A stretch of DNA of 9,918 nucleotides, taken from contig CAWKZT010000062.1 of assembly GCA_963854565.1 (NCBI GenBank), positions 1 through 9,918 of the forward strand, read 5' to 3'. Under the pieces are notes generated by a model that was given only the letters and a program-made list of their open reading frames with translations, had not been told where the DNA came from and searched no databases. Source of the stretch: CAWKZT01 sp963854565. GTDB lineage: Bacteria > Actinomycetota > Acidimicrobiia > Acidimicrobiales > JAHEJN01. Shown piece after piece: positions 1-7,031 of this stretch (positions are counted from its first letter, which is position 1; every line of letters begins with the position of its first letter). The translations under genes and the position numbers were made by a program.

Positions 1-35
1 GTTGCGGGGGTCGCTATTGGGCTGCCCTACCCCGG

Positions 36-41
36 TAGCGT
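36..41 (+). promoter_or_regulatory. Possible -10 box of the PIG-L gene
   Basis: TAGCGT fits the TANNNT form and ends 8 bases before the ATG at 50, with no Shine-Dalgarno between. Transcription would then start at, or one or two bases before, the ATG. The spacing is two bases longer than at the other SD-less genes here and no -35 is visible, so this is weak. Confidence 0.3.
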
Positions 42-49
42 GATCGGCC

Positions 50-769
50 ATGGACTTTCTTGATATTTCCTCCCCGCCTGCCCAGGTTCTTGTCATCGTG
101 GCTCACCCTGACGACATCGACTTTGGCACCGCTGGCACCGTTGCCAGGTTGGTCAACGCCGGATCCAAGGTCGCTTACGCCCTCGTTACGTCGGGCGAAG
201 CGGGAGCACCTGAAGACCTACCCCGCGACGAAGTAGCAACGCTCCGACAGGCCGAACAAACCGCTGCGGCGGCCATAGTCGGTGTCACCCAACTGCACTG
301 GCTGGGATGGCCCGATGGTCGGGTCGAAGCAAACCTCGAACTTCGGCGCGACATCAGTCGAGTAATCCGTCAGGTAAAGCCCGATCTCGTCATTACCCAG
401 AATCCCGACGCCAACTGGGACCGCATTTACGGCAGTCACCCCGATCATCTGGCCACCGGACTCGCAACCATGGCATCGGTGTACCCCGATGCTCGCAACC
501 CTCACGCTCACCCCGAACTCTTGAGCGAAGGGCATGAGCCGCACATCGTTCCCGAGGTATGGATCACCAGTCACGAACCGCTCGACACCTTCATCGACAT
601 CACCGATGTATTTGATGACAAGGTTGCCGCCCTCAACAGTCACACCAGCCAAGTGGCCCAAATCGATACCGCCGGCATACTTCGCGACTGGTCCGAGAGC
701 GTTCAGAAGAAGTACGACTTGCCCTACGGCCGAATAGTTGAAGGTTTCCACCGAGTCACTATCGGCTAG
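50..769 (+). CDS. PIG-L/LmbE family zinc-dependent deacetylase
   Basis: A 239-residue protein of the PIG-L (LmbE/MshB) family, which removes N-acetyl groups from sugar-containing or other small substrates using a zinc ion. The AHPDD signature lies at residues 18-22; by analogy with MshB, H19 and D22 bind zinc and D21 is the general base. The second signature, HPDH at residues 130-133, supplies the third ligand H133. Family length is usually 220-300 residues, so it is complete. There is no signal peptide, so it should be cytoplasmic. The motif reads AHPDDID rather than the MshB-type AHPDDE, so it is a general actinobacterial PIG-L member and the substrate cannot be named. The ATG has no Shine-Dalgarno; a TANNNT box lies 8 bases upstream. 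It converges on the serine hydrolase at 805-1842. Confidence 0.93.
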   Translation: MDFLDISSPPAQVLVIVAHPDDIDFGTAGTVARLVNAGSKVAYALVTSGEAGAPEDLPRDEVATLRQAEQTAAAAIVGVTQLHWLGWPDGRVEANLELRRDISRVIRQVKPDLVITQNPDANWDRIYGSHPDHLATGLATMASVYPDARNPHAHPELLSEGHEPHIVPEVWITSHEPLDTFIDITDVFDDKVAALNSHTSQVAQIDTAGILRDWSESVQKKYDLPYGRIVEGFHRVTIG

Positions 770-776
770 CTTTCCG

Positions 777-813
777 TTCGACTAAGTGCCCGCAGCCCGG
801 CTAACTAGTCGAA
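777..813. terminator. 8-bp inverted repeat in the convergent gap, possible bidirectional terminator
   Basis: TTCGACTA at 777-784 is the exact reverse complement of TAGTCGAA at 806-813, with a 21-base loop. The right arm overlaps the last codons and stop of the serine hydrolase. It sits where transcripts from both sides must end, but the loop is long and there is no T-tract on either side, so it is not a classical intrinsic terminator. Confidence 0.25.
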
Positions 814-1842
814 TGTGGCAACGAGTTTGTCGAGCCACTCGTCGACTAGGACGCCGTTGGGGGCGACAGTCTTCCCAAGACGAACTACCACGAGGTCCGA
901 CGCTGGCACTACCCGAATGCGTTGCGTCTCGTACCCCTGGCATTGAAAACTGCCCCGGCCGTCGGGTCGCACCCACCAGTGCGCTCCGTATAGGTGTCCT
1001 TCTTCGTCAACACCATCGGGAGTTCGGGCGTAATCGACCCAGCCTTCGGGCAACAAACGATCGTTGCCCCACATGCCGTCCCGACCGTAGAGCAGGCCAA
1101 ATCGGGCAAAGTCTCGGGCTGTCGCATAGACGAACGATGAACCAACAAAGGTTCCAGCCGGATCAAAAGTGGCGGTAGCTGACTGCATACCGAGCGCATC
1201 GAAAAGACGTGACTGCATCCACGATCGCATTGCTGTCTCACCACCCACCATGGCACCAAGCATCCGACTGAGCACATTCGTTGTCCCGCTGGAGTAGTTG
1301 AACAGCACATCGGCCTTGGCTAGCCGTGGCAGAGATGCGGCATACGCCGCAGTGTTGGTGTGACCTTCACCAAACAACATTTCAATACAATGACTAGTGG
1401 CCGCGTCGACGTAATCCTCCGTAAATTCGAGACCCGAAGCCATCCGAAGCATTTGGTCGATGGTGATGTCAGTTCGAGGATCACCATCGCTCGACCATTC
1501 GGGGGCACCCACACGATCACCGATCGCCAGTCGCCCATCCAGCACCATAAAGCCGATCAATGCCTGCACCATCGATTTGCCCATTGACCAGGAAATTAAC
1601 GTGGTGTCGACCGTCGCGTCTCCGCCATACCCCTCGGCCACAATCTGGCCGCCTTGTACCACCAACGTGGCCAGAGATTCGCCGTGAAGTTCGGGCTGTG
1701 TCGCCATCACCTCATCAATCATTGCTTGGGCCGCCACGCCGTTTTCTGGCGCCTCGGGCCACGAATCAGTCGGCCAGTCCGTCGCTCCGTGTTCGTTTAG
1801 CAGCGTCAGCGGCTGACCGGTTCCATTGGGAATTAATGGCAC
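805..1842 (-). CDS. Serine hydrolase, beta-lactamase/class C fold (NylB/esterase-like), cytoplasmic
   Basis: A 345-residue member of the beta-lactamase-related serine hydrolase family, which covers esterases, D-amino-acid peptidases and 6-aminohexanoate-dimer hydrolases. The nucleophile motif SMGK lies at residues 86-89 (S86, K89) and the second motif is Y183-S184-S185 in NYSSGTTN. The third box, normally KTG or HxG, reads C301-Q302-G303-Y304 followed by ETQ, as in divergent NylB-like members. There is no signal peptide. The start is GTG at 1842, chosen because AAGGAGG lies seven bases upstream. It begins 18 bases after the stop of another serine hydrolase and is surely co-transcribed with it. 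The two proteins share the fold but little sequence, so they are not a recent duplication. The substrate is unknown; hydrolysis of small amides or esters is an inference. Confidence 0.9.
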   Translation of the reverse strand: MPLIPNGTGQPLTLLNEHGATDWPTDSWPEAPENGVAAQAMIDEVMATQPELHGESLATLVVQGGQIVAEGYGGDATVDTTLISWSMGKSMVQALIGFMVLDGRLAIGDRVGAPEWSSDGDPRTDITIDQMLRMASGLEFTEDYVDAATSHCIEMLFGEGHTNTAAYAASLPRLAKADVLFNYSSGTTNVLSRMLGAMVGGETAMRSWMQSRLFDALGMQSATATFDPAGTFVGSSFVYATARDFARFGLLYGRDGMWGNDRLLPEGWVDYARTPDGVDEEGHLYGAHWWVRPDGRGSFQCQGYETQRIRVVPASDLVVVRLGKTVAPNGVLVDEWLDKLVATFD

Positions 1843-1848
1843 AGGAAG

Positions 1849-1856
1849 CCCTCCTT
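1849..1856 (-). promoter_or_regulatory. Strong Shine-Dalgarno for the GTG start at 1842
   Basis: Reads AAGGAGGG on the minus strand, 6 bases before GTG, inside the 18-bp gap between the two serine hydrolase genes. It fixes the non-ATG start and gives the downstream gene its own ribosome loading. Confidence 0.85.
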
Positions 1857-1860
1857 AGAG

Positions 1861-3168
1861 CTACGACAAGTCGGCAACAAGTAACGGAATGATGATGGCT
1901 GCTAGCTCATCAACGTCGAGGTCGTAGGGAATCAGGTTGGTCGAGAACAACAGCGATAGGTCATATTCGGGGAGGTAGGCGGCGTAGCTACGGAACCCGG
2001 GAACGCCTCCGCCATGGGTGTAGACAGTGATGCCGTCAATGACATCCACGCTCACTCCAAGTCCATAACTCGTATCGAGCGTTGGTGCGATCATTTCGGC
2101 AATCGTCTCTTCGGTCAGACCTGATGAAACAAATAGACCTCGGAACATACGGGCACCGTCGAGTGGAACTGCTTCAATTCCTCCGCCCGTCCAACCAGCG
2201 GAGCGAAGTGCCTCCTGAGGAAACGCCGAGAGATCGGCATAGGTCTCACCGTTGAAGTCGACGAGGTTCTCTTCGGCTAGCAAACCCAGACCTTCAAGCG
2301 CTGCGCCCAAGGCGCCCCGGTTGTAGCCCGTTATTGCTTCTTTCGGCGGCAATGCTTGGGGCGGCAAGAACACTTGGGTAACGCCCGCCGGTGCAAATAT
2401 GCGTGTCGCAATCTCTTCGTCAGCCGGATTGCCGGTAACCGCCTCAATTATCAGGCCAGCGGCGACGAAGCCGGATGTGGTGTAGTTGTACTCGGTGCCG
2501 GGTTCCGACAACGGCGGCTTGCTGGCGGTGTAGTCGAGAATTTCTTGGGGCTCAAAAGGCACCTCGAGCCGGGATAATGTTTGCGCATAGAAACCGAGAT
2601 CGAACGCAAACTCGATGAAACCACTGGTGTGATTGAGCAGTTGACGAACGGTAACCACACCTTCGTACTCATAACCCGGTGCCCAAGGTCCGAGGTAACT
2701 CGACACCGTGGCGTCAAGATCGACGAGTCCTTCTTGCACCAACTGCAGCATCACGGTGGCAGTGACCGTCTTGGTTATCGAGGCAATCCGGTAGTAGTCA
2801 TCGACCGTGGCTTCGGTGTTTGACTGAATGTTGCTAACACCCCGGGCAATGGCTAGGGCATCTTCGCCGTCCACGTTTACCCCCAGCGAAAGCGCCGGGA
2901 TGCCGTTGGTCTCCATGAATTGGTCGATCTCAGCGGTAACGAGTTCTTCGACACTCGGCGTTGGCGTTGGCTCAGGGGTCGCCGTCGGTTCTGGGGTGGC
3001 TGTAGGTTCGGGAGTCTCGGTGGGCTCGGGAGTTTCGGTGGGCTCTGGCGTGTCCGCAATTGCACCCTCGGATGTGATCGTGCCTAAACCCCCCGACGCG
3101 CAAGCAGAGGCCAGTAGGGCAACCGTTGCAACGAGCGTAAGTAAACGACGCCAGAGCGACTGAATCAT
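1861..3168 (-). CDS. Serine hydrolase lipoprotein, beta-lactamase/class C fold, with TPEPT-repeat linker
   Basis: A 435-residue exported serine hydrolase. Residues 1-22 form a lipoprotein signal peptide (basic SLWRR, hydrophobic core, then LLASAC), with C23 as the likely lipidated residue. A short spacer is followed by five TPEPT-type hexapeptides (residues 40-71), a proline/threonine stalk that would hold the enzyme away from the membrane. The catalytic domain runs from about residue 73: SITK at 130-133 (S130, K133), Y229-T230-T231 in place of YxN, and H385-G386-G387 in place of KTG. This fits the penicillin-binding-protein-like/D-alanyl-D-alanine carboxypeptidase-esterase group. The ATG at 3168 is preferred over an in-frame TTG at 3180 because GAGG lies six bases before the ATG and nothing suitable precedes the TTG. 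It is first in a two-gene unit. A role in cell-envelope peptide or ester hydrolysis is an inference. Confidence 0.9.
   Translation of the reverse strand: MIQSLWRRLLTLVATVALLASACASGGLGTITSEGAIADTPEPTETPEPTETPEPTATPEPTATPEPTPTPSVEELVTAEIDQFMETNGIPALSLGVNVDGEDALAIARGVSNIQSNTEATVDDYYRIASITKTVTATVMLQLVQEGLVDLDATVSSYLGPWAPGYEYEGVVTVRQLLNHTSGFIEFAFDLGFYAQTLSRLEVPFEPQEILDYTASKPPLSEPGTEYNYTTSGFVAAGLIIEAVTGNPADEEIATRIFAPAGVTQVFLPPQALPPKEAITGYNRGALGAALEGLGLLAEENLVDFNGETYADLSAFPQEALRSAGWTGGGIEAVPLDGARMFRGLFVSSGLTEETIAEMIAPTLDTSYGLGVSVDVIDGITVYTHGGGVPGFRSYAAYLPEYDLSLLFSTNLIPYDLDVDELAAIIIPLLVADLS
2962..3051 (-). repeat. Five 18-bp coding repeats (TPEPT linker)
   Basis: Five consecutive 18-base units encode TPEPTE, TPEPTE, TPEPTA, TPEPTA and TPEPTP, followed by a last TP. 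The DNA units are near-identical, differing at a few third positions and in the last codon. This low-complexity stalk lies between the lipid anchor and the catalytic domain; unit number could vary between strains by slippage. Confidence 0.9.
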
Positions 3169-3172
3169 TGGA

Positions 3173-3178
3173 CCCCTC
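3173..3178 (-). promoter_or_regulatory. Shine-Dalgarno for the lipoprotein serine hydrolase
   Basis: GAGGGG on the minus strand; its GAGG core lies 6 bases before the ATG at 3168. It favours this ATG over the in-frame TTG at 3180, which would lie upstream of the site. Confidence 0.6.
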
Positions 3179-3184
3179 AAGGAC

Positions 3185-3206
3185 TAGCGCTAAGGAGAAA
3201 TAGCGC
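3185..3206. promoter_or_regulatory. TAGCGC repeat and palindrome in the leader of the lipoprotein gene
   Basis: TAGCGCTA at 3185-3192 is a perfect 8-base palindrome, and TAGCGC recurs at 3201-3206, 16 bases further. Together they lie 17-38 bases before the lipoprotein ATG. This could be an operator, but the sites are short and may be chance. Confidence 0.2.
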
Positions 3207-3313
3207 CTACCGAGTATGACGGCGCATACCGGTCTTTGTACACACATTGGCCACAATTCTGTCTGTAGCCGATACAAAGGGATTCCGTATTGGTCCCGGG
3301 CACAAAGATCTGT

Positions 3314-3322
3314 TGTTATAGG
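3314..3322 (+). promoter_or_regulatory. Possible extended -10 for the MaoC-like gene
   Basis: TG at 3314-3315 followed by one base and TATAGG at 3317-3322 resembles an extended -10. It would start transcription near 3329 and give a leader of about 18 bases that carries the Shine-Dalgarno. No -35 at normal spacing is seen, so confidence is low. Confidence 0.3.
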
Positions 3323-3334
3323 GGTCAACATCGC

Positions 3335-3341
3335 AGAGGAG
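3335..3341 (+). promoter_or_regulatory. Shine-Dalgarno for the MaoC-like gene
   Basis: AGAGGAG, 5 bases before the ATG at 3347. It decides this start over an in-frame ATG at 3290, whose extra 19 residues do not resemble the family. Confidence 0.8.
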
Positions 3342-3346
3342 ACATC

Positions 3347-3823
3347 ATGTCGAATGCAGCAAAGGCCTACGAATTTCTCAAGGCTCAAGAAGGCAACCAC
3401 GAAGGTGAAGGCGACTGGTTACTAGTCGACCAAGATCGCATCAACATGTTTGCCGATGCCACTTTGGACCATCAGTTCATCCACATCGACCCCGAACGTG
3501 CCCTCAACGAGACCCCCTTTGGTTCCACCATTGCCCACGGGTTCCTGACCTTGTCCTTGCTGGTTCACCTGGACGGCACCATCAAGCGGGAAACCCCACC
3601 GCTCGACGGGTTCATCATGGGCATTAACTACGGTCTTAACAAGGTTCGTTTCATCAACCCGGTGAATGTAAACAGCCGCATTCGTGCCAGCAGCGTCTTG
3701 TCCGATGTGACCCTCAAGGGTTCCGCTATTGATCAGATTCGCACCATCACCATCGAGATCGAAGGCAAAGAAAAGCCAGCCGCCGTCATCGAATCCATCA
3801 TTCGTATGGTGTTCGATTCCTAA
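3347..3823 (+). CDS. MaoC/NodN-like (R)-specific enoyl-CoA hydratase-type dehydratase
   Basis: A 158-residue single hot-dog-fold protein of the MaoC/NodN type, a family that adds water across trans-2-enoyl-CoA thioesters to give (R)-3-hydroxyacyl-CoA. The catalytic Asp-x4-His pair is D41 and H46 in FADATLDHQFIHIDPERA, followed by the conserved TIAHGFLTLSL helix near residues 64-74. The length matches stand-alone family members (about 150-160). It has no signal peptide and should be a cytoplasmic dimer. The start is supported by AGAGGAG five bases upstream. It stands alone, divergent from the lipoprotein hydrolase and convergent with the GH3 gene (32-bp gap), so no pathway partner is visible. 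Chain-length preference cannot be read from the sequence, and the link to fatty acid, PHA or branched-chain metabolism remains open. Confidence 0.92.
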   Translation: MSNAAKAYEFLKAQEGNHEGEGDWLLVDQDRINMFADATLDHQFIHIDPERALNETPFGSTIAHGFLTLSLLVHLDGTIKRETPPLDGFIMGINYGLNKVRFINPVNVNSRIRASSVLSDVTLKGSAIDQIRTITIEIEGKEKPAAVIESIIRMVFDS

Positions 3824-3855
3824 GAAGCTCACCGCACCCGTTATTTGCAAGTTGG

Positions 3856-6288
3856 CTAGGTGATGGTGATATCTATGGATTGGGTGAGGTTTCGGCTCGA
3901 TTCACCGACATGGAAGCGGTAAGTGCCTACCGCTGTGGCCCAGTCCTTGGCAACGTCGTCCCAGCGCGAGAGGCGCCACGGATGCACACTGATTTGTGCC
4001 GCACTCGACTCGCACGCATCAACCGCAATCTTCTGGAAGGCCACAAGTTCGCGTAGTGGCCGACCTTGCGTGTCCGGATGTTCGAGGTAGACCTGCACCA
4101 CCGTTGATCCATCACGATCGCCGGTATTACTCACCGGAACACCGAGCACAATCATCTCGCCGACCGATGCTTCGCTTGGACCTGTGATCGACCCAATAGC
4201 GTGCTCACCGTAAGACAATCCAAAGCCGAACGGGAACAACACATCGGTTCCCGCCGCGTCGTAACCTCGGTACCCCACCATCTGGCCTTCTCCATAGGGC
4301 ATGACCAGATCCTCGCCGGGATAGAACGCATCGCTCGGATTGTCTTCAACGGCGAAGGGGAATGTCATCGGCAACCGGCCCCCCGGATCGGCAACGCCGA
4401 CCAAGATGTCGGTGACAGCTTCGGCCATCTCCTGACCGCCAAACCAGGGGACGATCACGGCGTCAACCTCATCAAGCCACGGCATAGCTACTGGGCCGCC
4501 GATGTTGAGCACCACAATGGTCTGCTTGCTCACCGCCGCGACCGCAGCGACAAGTTCGTTCTGACCGGCCGGAATTTCGATGTCGGCTCGGTCGGTCCCC
4601 TCGGTCTCCCATTCGTCGGTAGTTCCTATAACCAAAATACTGCAATCGGATTTCTTCGCCAGGCGAACGGCATCGGCCAGCAAGTCGGCACTGCGCGGTA
4701 TCACGCAGCCGATTCGGGCGGCATAAATGATGTTCGAACCGAACGAGATTTCCACCACAAGATCAACCGACTGACCCTGCTCGAGTTCAACTTCGGCAAA
4801 CACCTCTTGTGAGCCAAGCGTGTAGTACGCATCGCCACGCGGCGTCAACCGGTCGATACTGATTATCTCCGTGCCGTCGATCAGCAGACGGGCTTGGTCG
4901 GTTCCCGATACCGAGAACCGATGTAGGCCCGACGCACTGACCACGTAACGGCCTGTGGCTCGCGCTGACCAATCCTTCGGGTCGACCGCGTCCGGAGCGC
5001 CGCCACGCCAACGAATCTCGCTATTAATCTGACTGCCGGTCTGCACCTGTTCGCCTGAAAACTCACGCCCGGCATAGGTTTCGACATCAAACCCAGGCTC
5101 GCCATTGGTTCGAAACACCTGGCCAGCCCCAAATATCGGCGCCATCTTGTCTATGTAGGAGCCTTCGGCATAGTCGGTTTCGATCTCGAACTCGTTGAAG
5201 AGGCGCGGGGCAATCGCCTCGTACGGCGTACGCCGGTAGATCGGGACCACGGCTGATGACCCACCCCCCATGATCTGCGCCCGACCAGCCAAGGGCCCAA
5301 TTACCGCCACCTTGTCAATAATGTGGGTGTTGAGCGGAAGCACATTGTCGTTCTTTAACATCACCGTGCCCGAGATCGATGCCTCGCGGCAAAGGGCCCG
5401 CTCGTCGGGGGCATCAACAGTTTCTTCGGGCTCGTCTACACCAAATGACGTGTCGACCCAATCCAAAAGACTGAGGACCTCGGCGGCAAGCCCATCGATG
5501 ACTGACACATCTACGTGGCCGGCAGTAACGGCTGCAACCAAGTGCTCGCCAAAGTGCGCCGATGGACCGGGCATCTCCATCGTCGTGCCACCTTCGACCG
5601 TCGGAATGCCAGAACGAACAGCAAACCAATCCGACATCACATACCCACTGAACCCCCACTCTTCGCGCAGCACCTCGCGCAACAGCGACTTGTTCTCGGT
5701 GGCATGAACGCCATTCACCTTGTTGTACGCAGACATGAGCGCTTTGGCATCGGACTCAATGACCGCAGCTTCGAACGGTCGCAGATAGATCTCGCGCAAT
5801 GTGGTTTCGTCGACGACACAATCGATCCGGTGGCGCTCGAACTCTTGATCGTTGCATAAGAAGTGTTTGGGTGTGGCCGCTACCTTATTGGCCTGCACAC
5901 CAGCGATGAAGGCGGCACCCAGGCGAGCCGTGAGTTCGGGGTCTTCGCTGTAACACTCGAAAGTTCGGCCACCAACGGCGGTGCGTTGGATGTTGATAGT
6001 AGGTCCGAGTAGGACGTGACACTTCTTGCGCAGCGTTTCCTTGCCCAAAAGGTCGCCGACGCGTCCGAGCAGATTTGGGTCCCAACTGGCGCCCAGCGCA
6101 ATACCCGCAGGAACAAGAACCGCCGGCGTTCTTACCTTGGATTCACCCCGAGCCCCGTTGGGCCCGTCCGTCATCTTTACCGGGGGAATACCAAGTCGCT
6201 CCACCCCAAAATTGCGCCACATGCTGGCACCGGTGAGCAAGCCCACCTTTTCTTCGAGGGTTAACTCAGGCAACTTGTCAATGAACAT
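3856..6288 (-). CDS. Glycoside hydrolase family 3 beta-glucosidase with PA14 insert
   Basis: An 810-residue GH3 enzyme that retains configuration while cleaving terminal beta-glycosides. Domains in order: GH3 N-terminal TIM barrel (about 1-280) with TDGPNG at 40-45, KHFLCNDQE near 141-149 and the nucleophile D220 in GYVMSDW; GH3 alpha/beta sandwich, interrupted by a PA14 domain (about 390-530) and resuming to about 690; a C-terminal fibronectin III-like domain (about 700-780). The likely acid/base is E563 in WETEG. This order matches the Kluyveromyces marxianus BglI type, in which PA14 shapes the substrate pocket. There is no signal peptide, so it should act on imported glucosides. In-frame ATGs at 6306 and 6351 lack ribosome sites, and the latter overlaps the upstream gene. 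I chose 6288 because the family N-terminus starts near IDKLPELTLEEK and a TANNNT box lies six bases upstream. Last gene of a three-gene run. Confidence 0.93.
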   Translation of the reverse strand: MFIDKLPELTLEEKVGLLTGASMWRNFGVERLGIPPVKMTDGPNGARGESKVRTPAVLVPAGIALGASWDPNLLGRVGDLLGKETLRKKCHVLLGPTINIQRTAVGGRTFECYSEDPELTARLGAAFIAGVQANKVAATPKHFLCNDQEFERHRIDCVVDETTLREIYLRPFEAAVIESDAKALMSAYNKVNGVHATENKSLLREVLREEWGFSGYVMSDWFAVRSGIPTVEGGTTMEMPGPSAHFGEHLVAAVTAGHVDVSVIDGLAAEVLSLLDWVDTSFGVDEPEETVDAPDERALCREASISGTVMLKNDNVLPLNTHIIDKVAVIGPLAGRAQIMGGGSSAVVPIYRRTPYEAIAPRLFNEFEIETDYAEGSYIDKMAPIFGAGQVFRTNGEPGFDVETYAGREFSGEQVQTGSQINSEIRWRGGAPDAVDPKDWSARATGRYVVSASGLHRFSVSGTDQARLLIDGTEIISIDRLTPRGDAYYTLGSQEVFAEVELEQGQSVDLVVEISFGSNIIYAARIGCVIPRSADLLADAVRLAKKSDCSILVIGTTDEWETEGTDRADIEIPAGQNELVAAVAAVSKQTIVVLNIGGPVAMPWLDEVDAVIVPWFGGQEMAEAVTDILVGVADPGGRLPMTFPFAVEDNPSDAFYPGEDLVMPYGEGQMVGYRGYDAAGTDVLFPFGFGLSYGEHAIGSITGPSEASVGEMIVLGVPVSNTGDRDGSTVVQVYLEHPDTQGRPLRELVAFQKIAVDACESSAAQISVHPWRLSRWDDVAKDWATAVGTYRFHVGESSRNLTQSIDITIT

Positions 6289-6294
6289 GGGCCG

Positions 6295-6300
6295 AATGTA
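6295..6300 (-). promoter_or_regulatory. Possible -10 box for a leaderless GH3 transcript
   Basis: TACATT on the minus strand, then six bases, then the ATG at 6288. The same geometry occurs at three other SD-less genes of this window. It lies just after the stop of the upstream gene, so it could be an internal promoter that lets the glucosidase be made independently of the operon. Confidence 0.4.
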
Positions 6301-6311
6301 GCCCATCGAAG

Positions 6312-7031
6312 CTATCTGTTTGCAAACTCCTGGGCTTGGTTCACAAGCCACGCAAAGATGGGGTTCTCACTACGACCTCCGAGCATTTCGGGGTGCCACT
6401 GCACGGCGATCGCGGGGTGGCTATCAGATTCGAGGGCTTCGATCGTTCCGTCGTCGGCCACCGCTGCCACGGTAAGTCCATGACCTACTTTGGCCACCGA
6501 TTGGTGATGCAGCGAGTTGACCTTGGCCGACTCGCCATACATTGCGGCCAATGTGGTGCCCTCCGCAAGAGTGACGCCATGAGAGGCCAGCAGTGGATCG
6601 CCCTTGAATTGGCGATGTTCAGGAAGATCCTGATGCAACGTGCCGCCGTGAGCGACATTGATCAACTGGATTCCACGGCAGATAGCTAGCACCGGGACAC
6701 CTTGTTCGACCGCTGCGCTGTACAACGCCAATTCGTAGGCATCGCGTTCGGGTTCGGGACCGTACAACTCGGTTTCGGCCTCTTGGCCATACTCGGATGG
6801 ATCAATATCGGCGCCACCGGTAATCAAGACACCATCGAGGCGTTCGACGACTGCTGCTGCGTCGGCATCCATCGAGAGGTAGACCGGCAAGCCCCCCGCT
6901 TCGGCAACCCCGCGTGCATAGTCGCTCCAGTACAGCGAGGCGTCACGGCCTGCCATGACTTTGGGGTACTTGCTGAATTCTTCAATAGGTGTGCGGCGCC
7001 CGTTGATGCCGATGAGTGGAGCGACCATCAT
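6312..7031 (-). CDS. Gamma-glutamyl-GABA hydrolase-like class I amidotransferase (peptidase C26)
   Basis: A 239-residue class I glutamine amidotransferase-fold hydrolase of the peptidase C26 group, which includes PuuD and cleaves gamma-glutamyl amide bonds. The nucleophile C118 lies in AICRG, and H213 and E215 in QWHPE complete the triad. TGGADIDPSEY at 71-81 and NSLHHQSV at 172-179 are typical of the PuuD/YvdE branch, as is the stand-alone length. The ATG at 7031 shares ATGA with the stop of the Bax-like gene, indicating translational coupling; an open frame reaching up to 7112 would overlap that gene by 85 bases and adds residues unlike the family. No puu partner (glutamylputrescine synthetase, oxidase) is present, so a role in polyamine catabolism is not shown; other gamma-glutamyl amines are possible. 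Cytoplasmic. Confidence 0.9.
   Translation of the reverse strand: MMVAPLIGINGRRTPIEEFSKYPKVMAGRDASLYWSDYARGVAEAGGLPVYLSMDADAAAVVERLDGVLITGGADIDPSEYGQEAETELYGPEPERDAYELALYSAAVEQGVPVLAICRGIQLINVAHGGTLHQDLPEHRQFKGDPLLASHGVTLAEGTTLAAMYGESAKVNSLHHQSVAKVGHGLTVAAVADDGTIEALESDSHPAIAVQWHPEMLGGRSENPIFAWLVNQAQEFANR

Noticed and set aside
1..63. Tail of an upstream plus-strand gene (frame 1 open to TGA at 61-63, frame 2 open to TGA at 41-43) or the N-terminus of a divergent gene from a minus-strand ATG at 51
   Set aside because: All three frames are open for under 60 bases at the window edge, which is too little to choose between them, and the minus-strand ATG has no convincing ribosome site.
218..751. 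177-residue minus-strand open frame opposite the PIG-L gene
   Set aside because: It lies wholly inside a gene with clear catalytic motifs, resembles no family and is explained by the codon bias of the opposite strand.
805..3168. True beta-lactamase resistance locus
   Set aside because: The motifs SMGK/YSS/CQGY and SITK/YTT/HGG belong to the wider esterase/peptidase members of the fold; the YxN and KTG boxes of genuine class C beta-lactamases are absent.
3422..3850. 142-residue minus-strand open frame opposite the MaoC-like gene
   Set aside because: Shadow of a well-supported gene with the D-x4-H motif; no start signal and no recognisable domain.
3824..3863. Hairpin terminator between the MaoC-like and glucosidase genes
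   Set aside because: Only TCACC/GGTGA five bases long with a 25-base loop and no T-tract; not distinguishable from chance.
4201..4812. 203-residue plus-strand open frame inside the glucosidase
   Set aside because: Antisense to conserved GH3 C-terminal and PA14 sequence; composition reflects the other strand and no ribosome site was found.
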